Shown here: piece by piece, positions 6,461-13,988 of the stretch | How positions within the stretch are numbered: position 1 is the stretch's first letter | How the letters are laid out: every line of letters starts with the position of its first letter | From: UBA6120 sp035361955 | GTDB taxonomy: Bacteria; Bacillota_I; Bacilli_A; RFN20; CAG-826 | Direction of reading: 5' to 3' | Length of the DNA: 16,215 nt | Assembly (NCBI GenBank): GCA_035361955.1 | Contig: DAOSDC010000021.1 | Coordinates: 1 to 16,215, forward strand | Program-made: the position numbers and the translations under genes | The notes under the pieces: model-generated | Told to the model about the DNA's origin: nothing | Databases searched by the model: none | What the model saw: only the letters and a program-made list of their open reading frames with translations

Positions 6461-7594
6461 ATGATTATTTCTAAATATGATCCGCTTAAGCTCGAGCAAT
6501 TCCAAGTGCTCGATAGCGAGGGCAACATTGTCAATCCCAAATTCGAACCCAAAATCGACGATAAGACGCTATTACACATGTACAAAACGATGAGTTTGGC
6601 GCGTATGGCCGACATTAAAGCGCTCCAATACCAACGCCAAGGTCGTATGCTGACGTATGCTCCCGTTCAAGGCCAAGAAGCCGCACAAGTCGGAGCCATG
6701 GCAGCTTTGGAACCGCAAGACTGGCTCTCGCCGGCGTTTCGCGAATTCGCGGCCATGCTTTATAAAGGCGTGACGCTTGAACAACTATATTTATATTGGT
6801 ACGGAAACGAAATCGGCTCGAAATTTGCCGATGACGTCAACGTACTCCCCGTCAACGTGCCAATCGGATCACAAGTCGGCCATGCCTCGGGCTTGGCCTA
6901 TGCTTCCAAAGTCTTGAAGAAAAACCAAGTCGCCGTCACTTATATCGGCGATGGCGGCACTTCTCATGGCGAATTTTATGAAGCGATGAACTTTGCCACG
7001 GTGTTCGACGCCCCGATGATTACGATCATTCAAAACAACCAATACGCGATTTCCACGCCGCGTCATAAAGCGACAAAAGCTAAAACATTGGCCCAAAAGG
7101 CTGTCGCCTTTGGCATTCCTGGCATCCAAGTTGATGGTAATGACGTTTTGGCGATGTATGCCGTTACCAAAGAAGCGGCCGAGCGTGCCCGTAAAGGCGA
7201 AGGCCCAACCTTAATCGAAGCTTACACCTATCGGATTGGTCCGCACACGACTAGCGATGATCCGACGATTTACCGTAAAGATGAGGAAGTCGAACAGTGG
7301 CGCCTTAAAGATCCGATCAAACGCTTCCGCATATATTTGACCAACAAAAAGCTTTGGTCCGACGCCCAAGAAGAACAACTACAAAAAGAACTTGAAGAAT
7401 ACGTGACTGAAACGTTTAAGAAAGTCGAAAACAGCGACAATCCGACGATTGACGACGTATTTGATTACACGTTTGTCAACAATCCCGCCGACTTGATTGA
7501 ACAAAAAGAAAAATATATGAAATATCTCAAACAAACGTTTTTGCAAAGCCTAAAGGAAACCTCGAAGGCCAACAAAAACTTGAAGGAGGAATAA
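6461..7594 (+). CDS. pdhA: Pyruvate dehydrogenase E1 component, alpha subunit
   Basis: The 377-residue protein is a ThDP-dependent 2-oxoacid dehydrogenase alpha subunit. Together with PdhB it decarboxylates pyruvate and transfers the acetyl group to the lipoyl arm of E2. The ThDP/Mg motif is complete: GDG at 163-165 followed about 27 residues later by the QNNQYAIS Asn pair (192-193). The phosphorylation-loop-like segment YRIGPHTTSDD (257-267) carries the conserved His262. The N-terminal extension of about 35 residues and the GRMLTYAPVQGQEAAQVG stretch are typical of the Firmicutes pyruvate type rather than the branched-chain type, which is why pyruvate is preferred as substrate. ATG 6461 has AAAGGAG six bases upstream. 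It is first of four co-directional genes with gaps of 3, 10 and 7 bases; its last codons contain the ribosome binding site of pdhB. Confidence 0.95.
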   Translation: MIISKYDPLKLEQFQVLDSEGNIVNPKFEPKIDDKTLLHMYKTMSLARMADIKALQYQRQGRMLTYAPVQGQEAAQVGAMAALEPQDWLSPAFREFAAMLYKGVTLEQLYLYWYGNEIGSKFADDVNVLPVNVPIGSQVGHASGLAYASKVLKKNQVAVTYIGDGGTSHGEFYEAMNFATVFDAPMITIIQNNQYAISTPRHKATKAKTLAQKAVAFGIPGIQVDGNDVLAMYAVTKEAAERARKGEGPTLIEAYTYRIGPHTTSDDPTIYRKDEEVEQWRLKDPIKRFRIYLTNKKLWSDAQEEQLQKELEEYVTETFKKVENSDNPTIDDVFDYTFVNNPADLIEQKEKYMKYLKQTFLQSLKETSKANKNLKEE

Positions 7595-7597
7595 CCT

Positions 7598-8581
7598 ATG
7601 GCAGAAATGACACTATTACAAGCGATTAACGCCGCATTATTTGAACAAATGCGCAAAGACCCAACCGTAGTCGTCTTTGGAGAAGACGCCGGTTTTGAAG
7701 GTGGTGTGTTCCGCGTCACCAAAGGGTTACAACAGGAATTCGGTGTCGATCGCGTGTTTGACACTCCCATTTCCGAAGCGGGCATCATGGGTTCGGCCAT
7801 CGGCATGGCCATCAACGGACTTAAACCAATCGCTGAAATGCAATTTGAAGGATTCATGTTCAATGGTTTTAATCAAATTGCCGTCCATATGGGACGGATG
7901 CGTAACCGGTCACGGGGCAAATACAGCGTTCCGATGGTGCTACGCATGCCTTGGGGCGGCGGCATTCGCGCCTTAGAGCATCACTCCGAAGCCGTGGAAT
8001 CATTCATTGCCCATATCCCAGGCATTAAGATTGTGATTCCTTCAACGCCATATGACGCTAAAGGCTTAATGGCCGCGGCGATTCAAGATCCCGATCCGGT
8101 CGTTTTCTTTGAACCAAAGAAAATCTACCGTGCCTTCAAACAAGAAGTGCCGGAAACCGAATACATCGTCCCGATTGGCAAAGCTCGTGTCGTCGAGCAA
8201 GGCAAAGACATTACCGTCGTCGCCTGGGGCTCAATGGTGCGTGAAGTACAAACAGCGATTAAAAGTCTTGAAAAAGACAACATATCCGTCGAATTAATTG
8301 ATTTAAGAACGATTGTCCCGATGGATACCGAAACAATCGTCAATTCCGTTAAGAAAACGGGACGTTTACTCGTGGTCCATGAAGCCGTGCGCACGCTTGG
8401 ATTTGCCACTGAAATCATTACTCGCGTGATTGAAAAGGCATTTTTAAATCTTGAAGCGCCCCCGACCAGATTGACGGGATTTGATATCGCGGTACCACTT
8501 CCACGCGGCGAACATCACCACATGGTCGACCCGAAACGGATTGCCTTTGAAATAAAGCAACTCGTCAACTACAAAGTATAG
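7598..8581 (+). CDS. pdhB: Pyruvate dehydrogenase E1 component, beta subunit
   Basis: The 327-residue length is standard for E1 beta. The N-terminal transketolase-like pyrimidine-binding domain (about 1-180) includes VVVFGEDAG (25-32) and the ThDP-activating Glu60 in DTPISEAGIMG. The loop MPWGGGIRALEHHSE (117-131) with paired His128/His129 is characteristic of pyruvate-type enzymes. The C-terminal transketolase domain spans about 195-320, including HHHMVDPKRI near the end. It forms the alpha2beta2 E1 tetramer with PdhA. ATG 7598 follows the AAGGAGG at 7583-7589, inside the end of pdhA, so the two are translated in step. No residue expected for activity appears missing. Confidence 0.96.
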   Translation: MAEMTLLQAINAALFEQMRKDPTVVVFGEDAGFEGGVFRVTKGLQQEFGVDRVFDTPISEAGIMGSAIGMAINGLKPIAEMQFEGFMFNGFNQIAVHMGRMRNRSRGKYSVPMVLRMPWGGGIRALEHHSEAVESFIAHIPGIKIVIPSTPYDAKGLMAAAIQDPDPVVFFEPKKIYRAFKQEVPETEYIVPIGKARVVEQGKDITVVAWGSMVREVQTAIKSLEKDNISVELIDLRTIVPMDTETIVNSVKKTGRLLVVHEAVRTLGFATEIITRVIEKAFLNLEAPPTRLTGFDIAVPLPRGEHHHMVDPKRIAFEIKQLVNYKV

Positions 8582-8591
8582 GAGGTGCCCT

Positions 8592-9914
8592 ATGTATGAA
8601 TTTAAATTCGCCGACATTGGCGAAGGCATCCATGAAGGCCAAATATTAAAATGGCTTGTTAAAGTCGGCGATTCCGTCAAAGACGGAAACTCGCTCGTCG
8701 TCGTTGAAACCGACAAGGTCAACGCCGATTTGCCATCACCGGTTTCCGGGGTTATCACCAAATTAGGTGCTAAAGTCGGAGAGACGATTCACGTCGGTGA
8801 CACGTTAGTGTGGATTGACGAATCAGGTAGTGCCTCGGTTAGTGAACAACCGAGTGAAGAAGTCGAACAACCCAAAGCCAAACCGATCGCGATGGCGCTT
8901 AGTGAAGGCAAAGAAGATAATCCCGCCGGTGTCGTCGGTTCGATTGAAGTGTCTGATGAAGTCATCGCCGCTTCGACCGAAATGATGACCGATCACCAAG
9001 TTGATAGTAGCCCCACAAAAGTTTTAGCGACTCCGGTCGCCCGCAAGATGGCGGCTGACTTGGGAGTTGATATCACCAAGGTGAAAGGAAGCGGAGAATC
9101 CGGACGCGTCATGAAAGAAGACATCATTAAAGCGGCCGAATCAAGCAAATCCACAACTGGAGGAGCGATCACCACACCCGTTATTTCCATGCCCACATTT
9201 AATGAGCGAGAAGTCACGCGCGTCAAAATTACAAAATTACGCAAAGCCGTGGTCAATGCCATGAGCGTGGCTAACGCCATCATTCCGATGACGACGTTGA
9301 TGGACGAATTCGATGTCAGTGCCCTCGTTAAACTGCGCGATTCACAAAAAGAAGGTGCCAAACAGCAAGGCGTCAAACTGACGTATCTACCCTTCATCGC
9401 CAAAGCGATCACGTTAGCGCTACGCGAATATCCAATCTTTAACTCAAGCTACGATCACGAAAAGGAAGAGATCGTCTTCAAGAGTCATATTAACCTCGGC
9501 ATTGCCGTCGACACTAATGACGGGCTGATCGTTCCCAACATCAAAGACGCTGATGGCAAAACGATTTTAGAGTTAGCTCAAACAATTGACAAATTAGCGG
9601 AACAAGCCCGTGCTCGCACTTTAAAGTTGGAAGAACTTCAAAATGGTTCGTTTACGATTACCAATTACGGAGCGTTCGGCATGAAATTCGGTACTCCGGT
9701 CATCAAACATCCGGAAGTGGCGATTCTTGGCGTTGGCGGTATCTACAAAAAACCAATCGTCAATGACGCTGGTGCCATCATCATTGCCGACATGCTGCCG
9801 TTATCGCTGACGATTGACCATCGCATCATCGATGGCGCCGATGGCGGACGCTTCCTACTACGACTTAAACAATATTTATCCGATCCGGCCAGTTTATTGC
9901 TGCGCCTGAAATAG
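8592..9914 (+). CDS. pdhC: Dihydrolipoamide acetyltransferase, E2 core of the pyruvate dehydrogenase complex
   Basis: A 440-residue E2 that takes the acetyl group from E1 and passes it to CoA. One lipoyl domain spans about 1-78, with the lipoylated Lys42 in VETDKVNAD. A flexible acidic/Ser-rich linker (79-142) follows, then the E1/E3-binding domain (144-181, TPVARKMAADLGVD...GRVMKEDI). After a second linker, the catalytic acyltransferase domain spans about 203-440, with DHRIIDGADGGRF holding His410 and Asp414. Many Firmicutes E2 proteins also have a single lipoyl domain, so the size is normal. The lipoyl Lys is the expected target of the ligase encoded at 11335-12327. ATG 8592 has GGAGGTG at 8581-8587, overlapping the end of pdhB. 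Confidence 0.96.
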   Translation: MYEFKFADIGEGIHEGQILKWLVKVGDSVKDGNSLVVVETDKVNADLPSPVSGVITKLGAKVGETIHVGDTLVWIDESGSASVSEQPSEEVEQPKAKPIAMALSEGKEDNPAGVVGSIEVSDEVIAASTEMMTDHQVDSSPTKVLATPVARKMAADLGVDITKVKGSGESGRVMKEDIIKAAESSKSTTGGAITTPVISMPTFNEREVTRVKITKLRKAVVNAMSVANAIIPMTTLMDEFDVSALVKLRDSQKEGAKQQGVKLTYLPFIAKAITLALREYPIFNSSYDHEKEEIVFKSHINLGIAVDTNDGLIVPNIKDADGKTILELAQTIDKLAEQARARTLKLEELQNGSFTITNYGAFGMKFGTPVIKHPEVAILGVGGIYKKPIVNDAGAIIIADMLPLSLTIDHRIIDGADGGRFLLRLKQYLSDPASLLLRLK

Positions 9915-9921
9915 GAGTCAT

Positions 9922-11295
9922 ATGAATACATACGATGTTTTAATTATCGGGGGCGGACCTGGTGGCTATGTCGCTGCCATTAAAGCCGCGCAACTCGGTA
10001 TGAAAACGGCACTCATCGAAAAAGAGGCCGTCGGTGGGGTGTGCCTCAATTGGGGGTGCATCCCCACCAAAGCGATGCTCAAAAGCGCAAAGGTGTACGA
10101 CACTTTTAAACATAGCCATGACTACGGCATTAGCGTCGACTTTAGCCAAGTGGGTATCGATTATGAAATGATGATTGCCCGTAAAGACGGCATCGTCAAG
10201 AAATTGACCGGTGGAGTTAAAGGGTTATTGAAGAAAAATGGCGTCACCGTTATCGATGGTTTTGCCGAAGCGCTTGATGCTCATCATGTCCTAGTCAATG
10301 GCGAAACACTGGAAACCAAAAAGCTAATCATCGCCACTGGAGCCAGTCCGGCATTTCCTCCGATCAAGGGACTAAAAGAAGCGTTTGAACGCGGTTTCGT
10401 CGTTACCAGTAAAGAAATATTGACTAAGACAACACTACCTAAATCATTGATCGTGATAGGTGGTGGCGTCATCGGCATGGAATTCGCGACCATCTTTAAC
10501 ACGCTGGGCGTTAACGTCAAGGTGTTAGAACGGGAAGCGACGCCACTAGTGAGTGTCGATGATGAAATACGCAATCTCTTTTTAAAGAAGATTGTCAAAG
10601 ATGGCATTACCGTGATAACGGGGGCCAACATTACCGAGATAACCGAGACGGGCATTATATGTGATAAAGGTGGAGCGATTACCAAGATCGACGCTGATAT
10701 GATCTTGCTGGCGACAGGAATGCGCCCCAACACCAAAGGGTTTGAGAAACTTAAACTCGAAATGTCAAAAACCGGTGTCAAGGTCGATAGCCTAATGCGA
10801 ACTTCTCTTCCTGATGTTTATGCAATCGGCGATGTGCTTGGCTTCTATATGCTCGCTCATGTCGCTTCCCGAGAAGGCATCGTCGCCGTCGAACATATTC
10901 ATGGCATCGACCATCCGCTTGATTTTAAAGTTATTCCCGCTGGTATTTATACATTCCCGGAAATAGCTCAAGTCGGGTTAACTGAACAAGAAGCACGCGA
11001 AAAAGAACTCGATTACAAAGTATCGACGTTCCCGTTAGTCGCTAATGGCAAAGCTCTCGCGGAAAATGAGAAAGACGGCCTTGTCAAAATCATCGCTGAC
11101 CGGCAATATGGCGAAATTATCGGCGTACACATCTTCGCGGCTTCAGCCACCGAGATGATCACCGAGGCCTCGCTCGCGATGGTGCTGGAAGCCACGGCCG
11201 AAGAAATCGTCGCCACGATTCACCCCCATCCCTCACTATCGGAAATGATCCATGAGGTCACTCACGGTATCGTCAACAAGCCGATTCATATTTAG
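9922..11295 (+). CDS. pdhD: Dihydrolipoamide dehydrogenase, E3 of the pyruvate dehydrogenase complex
   Basis: The 457-residue flavoprotein reoxidises the dihydrolipoyl group of E2 and passes electrons to NAD+. An FAD-binding GGGPGGYVAA (10-19) lies at the N-terminus. The redox-active disulfide is Cys41/Cys46 in GGVCLNWGCIPTK. The NAD-binding GxGxxG-type motif VIGGGVIGMEFA lies at 178-189, and the second FAD motif YAIGDVLG near 297. The dimer-interface motif HPHPSLSE (434-441) carries the catalytic His436-Glu441 pair. There is no N-terminal lipoyl domain, unlike some E3 proteins of Gram-positives and mycoplasmas. ATG 9922 has AGGAG at 9913-9917 overlapping the pdhC stop. The operon ends in the hairpin at 11305. 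Confidence 0.96.
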   Translation: MNTYDVLIIGGGPGGYVAAIKAAQLGMKTALIEKEAVGGVCLNWGCIPTKAMLKSAKVYDTFKHSHDYGISVDFSQVGIDYEMMIARKDGIVKKLTGGVKGLLKKNGVTVIDGFAEALDAHHVLVNGETLETKKLIIATGASPAFPPIKGLKEAFERGFVVTSKEILTKTTLPKSLIVIGGGVIGMEFATIFNTLGVNVKVLEREATPLVSVDDEIRNLFLKKIVKDGITVITGANITEITETGIICDKGGAITKIDADMILLATGMRPNTKGFEKLKLEMSKTGVKVDSLMRTSLPDVYAIGDVLGFYMLAHVASREGIVAVEHIHGIDHPLDFKVIPAGIYTFPEIAQVGLTEQEAREKELDYKVSTFPLVANGKALAENEKDGLVKIIADRQYGEIIGVHIFAASATEMITEASLAMVLEATAEEIVATIHPHPSLSEMIHEVTHGIVNKPIHI

Positions 11296-11304
11296 CAAGT
11301 AAAG

Positions 11305-11333
11305 AAAACGTTAGCGATTTGCTAACGTTTTTT
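11305..11333. terminator. Bidirectional Rho-independent terminator between pdhD and lplA
   Basis: AAAACGTTAGC (11305-11315) and GCTAACGTTTT (11321-11331) form an 11-bp stem around GATTT. On the plus strand it runs into T residues to 11333. On the minus strand the flanking A-run reads as TTTTCTTT. One structure therefore serves both convergent units, 10 bases after the pdhD stop and one base from the lplA stop. Confidence 0.92.
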
Positions 11334-11334
11334 G

Positions 11335-12327
11335 CTATTTAAATAGACAATCGATGAAATCTTGCGGGGTTATTTTAAGTAGATACTCATCAAGATTAAT
11401 ACCTTGAAGTTTTTGAATAATTGTATCAGCATCATATTTCGTGCCGATCAATTGTTTTTCTAGGCCGGATATGTCTTCAACACCGAGGAAATCGCCAAAG
11501 ATGCGAATCGATTTAATGAGCCCATCTTCAACGTTAAGGCGGACGCTGATACCACCACCTTCATAACGGCCATTTTTTTCGATTTCAAATGCGGGTGATT
11601 GACCGTAGTTCCATTCCCATGTGTTGTACTTTGTTTCCATCAACTCACCGATTTTGATTTTGTCAGTGGCCGTCAACATATAGATATGCCTGGATATATC
11701 ATCGCTTCCGAGCAAGTATTTCAATAGCCGGTCTTTAAACTCATCCATAGTTACTGGTTCTTTAAGGTAGGGCATGATGTTAGTCACGCGAGCCCGGTTG
11801 CTCTTGATGCCTTTGGAGGCGATTTTATCTGGCTTGACATCTAAGACATTAAAGATCATCGTCAGATCGGCATTAAGCAATATCGTGCCGTGATGGAGCA
11901 TTTTATGTTTGTGATAAGCTTGGGCATTGCCCGATATCTTCATGCCATCGACGACGATGTCGTTACGGCCCGAGAACTGGGCGGGGACCCCAAAACTGTT
12001 GAGTGCGGCGACGACCGGATCGATGAATTTGCGATAATTATTAACCCCATCTTTTGCCGACGAAGTAATAAACGAAAAGTTAAGATTGCCTAAATCGTGA
12101 TAGACAGCGCCACCTCCGGTGATGCGGCGGACAACGTTGACATGGTGACTCTTAACGTAACTATCGTTGACTTCTTCAATCGTGTTTTGGTTGCGGCCGA
12201 TGATGACGCTGTTTTCGTTTTGCCACAGCAACACGAAATCTTCATCGGTATTTAAATATTTGAGGACATATTCTTCAAGGGCTAGATTGTAGCGCGGATT
12301 GAGCGAATTGTTAATGATTGTTTTCAT
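11335..12327 (-). CDS. lplA: Lipoate-protein ligase A
   Basis: The 330-residue protein activates lipoate with ATP and attaches it to lipoyl-domain lysines such as Lys42 of the E2 encoded nearby. The lipoate-binding motif RRITGGGAVYHD lies at 67-78. The catalytic Lys is Lys130 in DGMKISGNAQ, followed by KHKMLHHGTILLNADL. A smaller C-terminal domain (about 245-330, beginning WNYGQSPAFEI) matches the accessory domain of bacterial LplA, so the enzyme should do both activation and transfer. It is cytoplasmic. ATG 12327 has a GGAAGG ribosome binding site. No lipA, lipB or lipM is in the window, so a scavenging route is suggested but not proven. Its place facing the pdh operon supports assignment to lipoylation rather than octanoyl transfer. 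Confidence 0.94.
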   Translation of the reverse strand: MKTIINNSLNPRYNLALEEYVLKYLNTDEDFVLLWQNENSVIIGRNQNTIEEVNDSYVKSHHVNVVRRITGGGAVYHDLGNLNFSFITSSAKDGVNNYRKFIDPVVAALNSFGVPAQFSGRNDIVVDGMKISGNAQAYHKHKMLHHGTILLNADLTMIFNVLDVKPDKIASKGIKSNRARVTNIMPYLKEPVTMDEFKDRLLKYLLGSDDISRHIYMLTATDKIKIGELMETKYNTWEWNYGQSPAFEIEKNGRYEGGGISVRLNVEDGLIKSIRIFGDFLGVEDISGLEKQLIGTKYDADTIIQKLQGINLDEYLLKITPQDFIDCLFK

Positions 12328-12349
12328 GGGTTATCCTTCCATGAGACAA

Positions 12350-12378
12350 ATTTTATCTTATCTAGATAACGATGGCAA
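12350..12378 (-). promoter_or_regulatory. Candidate promoter of lplA with a central palindrome
   Basis: On the minus strand TTGCCA (12378-12373) and TAAAAT (12355-12350) are 17 bases apart, each near consensus. The spacer contains the perfect 12-base palindrome TTATCTAGATAA at 12358-12369, exactly between the two boxes, a place where a bound repressor would block RNA polymerase. The regulator is unknown. No terminator is seen between the upstream DUF3021 gene (stop at 12394) and this promoter, so read-through into lplA is also possible. Confidence 0.55.
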
Positions 12379-12393
12379 ACGAAGTGGTCCGTC

Positions 12394-12792
12394 TCACTTT
12401 AACAGCTCATTGAGATCGCTCGTCTCTTTTTGATAACGTTTGGCGGTAATGACCACGGCAATCGCATAAACGATGGCGCATAAGCCAAAGGCGATGAGCA
12501 ATACTAGTGAGGTACGGAAGATTACCAATCCATAAAGACGTCGTAGAATCAAGGGAATCGTCAATAGTGGCAATAATCCAAGCAAACTAGCGATAATGGC
12601 ATTGATTTTTTCAAGTTTAAACAATGTAATCGACAAGGTGATAGCAAGTGCCATCAGCAAGGCGCCGATAACCATCGGCACATGCGGATAGTTGATGTCA
12701 AGGCGGCGATTGATCACGACATTGATAACCATTAACAATATGGTCACGATCAAGAATGAACCTGTAAATCGTGAAATACCTTTTTTAATCAT
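12394..12792 (-). CDS. DUF3021-type four-TM membrane protein
   Basis: The 132-residue protein has four hydrophobic segments at about 11-28, 38-58, 63-85 and 90-115, and a short charged tail (AKRYQKETSDLNELLK). Size, topology and position directly after a LytTR gene fit the DUF3021 family. Its start overlaps the stop of the LytTR gene (ATGA at 12792-12789), so the two are translationally coupled. In LytTR regulatory systems such as HdrRM and BrsRM of streptococci, the membrane partner restrains the LytTR DNA-binding protein. A similar role here is an inference from gene pairing, since DUF3021 itself is not HdrM or BrsM. No enzyme motif is visible. Confidence 0.85.
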   Translation of the reverse strand: MIKKGISRFTGSFLIVTILLMVINVVINRRLDINYPHVPMVIGALLMALAITLSITLFKLEKINAIIASLLGLLPLLTIPLILRRLYGLVIFRTSLVLLIAFGLCAIVYAIAVVITAKRYQKETSDLNELLK

Positions 12793-13229
12793 TTGCGGTC
12801 ACCTCCAAGCGCGGCTTTTAAGTCTTTGACATAGTTGCGAGAAACGATAATCGTTTCTCCATTGCTTAGTTTCGCCTCGATGCGACCGTTGAGGCTCGAT
12901 TTGAAATGATCAATTAGGCGACGATTGACAATGACGCTGATTGAGACGCGTGAGAACCCAAATGTTGATAATAACGATTCGAGCTCATACAAGCGTTCTT
13001 TGATTTGATAGATGTCGGTCTTATCATAGGCAAATACCTTTTCATCGACCGATTCGAAATAATAAATATCACTGGGGTTAAGCGGGTAGTTTCGTTCACC
13101 CTTTTTCCCGATGATCGTTGTCTGGTGATTAAGCATGGCCACGATGGAGGCGACTTCTTCGTCGTGGTCATGCCTAATGTTGATTTCGATGTCAGTAATC
13201 CCGGGAATCTTTTCGACAGTTAATTTCAC
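12789..13229 (-). CDS. LytTR-family DNA-binding transcriptional regulator, no receiver domain
   Basis: The 146-residue protein has no phosphoacceptor receiver domain. A short N-terminal region (1-37, acidic HDHDEE at 20-25) precedes a LytTR domain at about 40-142. The domain is marked by DIYYFESVDEKVFAY, FSRVSISVIVNRRLIDHF, and a final NGETIIVSRNYVKDLKAAL. LytTR domains bind paired direct repeats upstream of targets. The start is GTG at 13229, one base after the stop of the upstream gene, with AAGGTGG six bases before it. The next in-frame methionine is at residue 32, which would cut off the N-terminal region. The GTG and the spacing point to coupling with the upstream gene. It is probably held or tuned by the DUF3021 protein rather than by a histidine kinase, since none is nearby. 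Confidence 0.92.
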   Translation of the reverse strand: MKLTVEKIPGITDIEINIRHDHDEEVASIVAMLNHQTTIIGKKGERNYPLNPSDIYYFESVDEKVFAYDKTDIYQIKERLYELESLLSTFGFSRVSISVIVNRRLIDHFKSSLNGRIEAKLSNGETIIVSRNYVKDLKAALGGDRK

Positions 13230-13230
13230 G

Positions 13231-13845
13231 CTATCCCACCTTAATGGTCAAGAAATCTTTTACCTCGATTATCATACCATTAAAGGCAGTTAGTGCGTCT
13301 TGGCGAATAATCATGTTTTCATAGGCGACTGAGTAAGTATCATAAATCAAATCGAGGTTTTCAAGCGTGTATTGTCCTCGCAATTGACTGATTGGTTCAT
13401 ACACTTTCCCAATCGTGGCTTTGACGGATTCGCGTAAGGCCTTAGCTTGATTGCGCAGTTCAATCGCCCAGGCGCGCTCGGTTTCATTTAATTTCAGGCC
13501 TTCTGTTTTGAAAGCGTCAATTAACGTTTTGATATCTTCAATTTCTAGTTTCATTTGCGTTACCAATAAGTGGTTGGCGTCACGCATGCGCACGATTTCT
13601 TGGCGGAAGAACATGATTTGTTCGATGCGAGCAAGAATTGGCTGTTCGTCCTGTTCCGATTCATTTAAAGGCGTGGTTGGGTTGGCGACGGCTTGTGGCG
13701 TGTCGCGCGTCACGCTAGCGGTGGTCGCTTCAGCGCTGAGCGCCATTGTTTCTAGTGGCGCGACTGGGCTACTTGCGACAAAGGCGATTGTCGCCCCGAC
13801 AAGAACGATGGCGCCGGCTAATGGGATTAATAGATTGCGTTTCAT
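13231..13845 (-). CDS. Membrane-anchored or secreted helical coiled-coil protein, first gene of the LytTR operon
   Basis: I do not recognise the family of this 204-residue protein. Residues 1-25 form a signal peptide or N-terminal anchor (basic MKRN, then a hydrophobic stretch to about 23). No lipobox Cys or clear AxA site stands out, so it may stay anchored. A low-complexity Ala/Thr/Pro/Glu linker follows (26-68). The rest (70-200) is charged and mainly helical, with heptad-like patterning around 72-145 and a second helical part around 158-195. There is no Cys in the protein. ATG 13845 has AAAAGGAG upstream. It lies one base from the LytTR gene start, which makes a link to signalling through the LytTR/DUF3021 pair likely: it could be the sensed ectodomain or the effector they regulate. 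Confidence 0.85.
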   Translation of the reverse strand: MKRNLLIPLAGAIVLVGATIAFVASSPVAPLETMALSAEATTASVTRDTPQAVANPTTPLNESEQDEQPILARIEQIMFFRQEIVRMRDANHLLVTQMKLEIEDIKTLIDAFKTEGLKLNETERAWAIELRNQAKALRESVKATIGKVYEPISQLRGQYTLENLDLIYDTYSVAYENMIIRQDALTAFNGMIIEVKDFLTIKVG

Positions 13846-13938
13846 AACAGTACTCCTTTTTCTTGCCCATATGATAATATTTGATGCAAAAAAATAAAGT
13901 TATGCGCCGCCACCTTACCAAAAAGCACCGCTAGCATA

Positions 13939-13960
13939 CAAAAACCTCTCTCTCGAGAGG
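13939..13960 (-). terminator. Rho-independent terminator of the RsgI-like lipoprotein gene
   Basis: On the minus strand CCTCTC (13960-13955) pairs with GAGAGG (13950-13945) around a 4-base loop and is followed by five T residues then GT. It lies about 28 bases after the stop of the 13989-14906 gene and separates it from the LytTR operon. Confidence 0.8.
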
Positions 13961-13988
13961 CTTTCGCGTCAACATATTGAATTGTGTT

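Noticed and set aside
10284..10781. Long open frame on the minus strand opposite pdhD (about 165 codons)
   Set aside because: It lies wholly inside a conserved gene, has no recognisable protein pattern and runs against the operon. Similar antisense frames opposite the E1 and E2 genes were rejected for the same reason.
13846..13938. LytTR binding repeats or a clear promoter before the LytTR operon
   Set aside because: Looked for paired half-sites and -35/-10 boxes on the minus strand. Only weak TATTAT/TATCAT-like sequence was found, with no fitting -35 and no convincing paired repeat.
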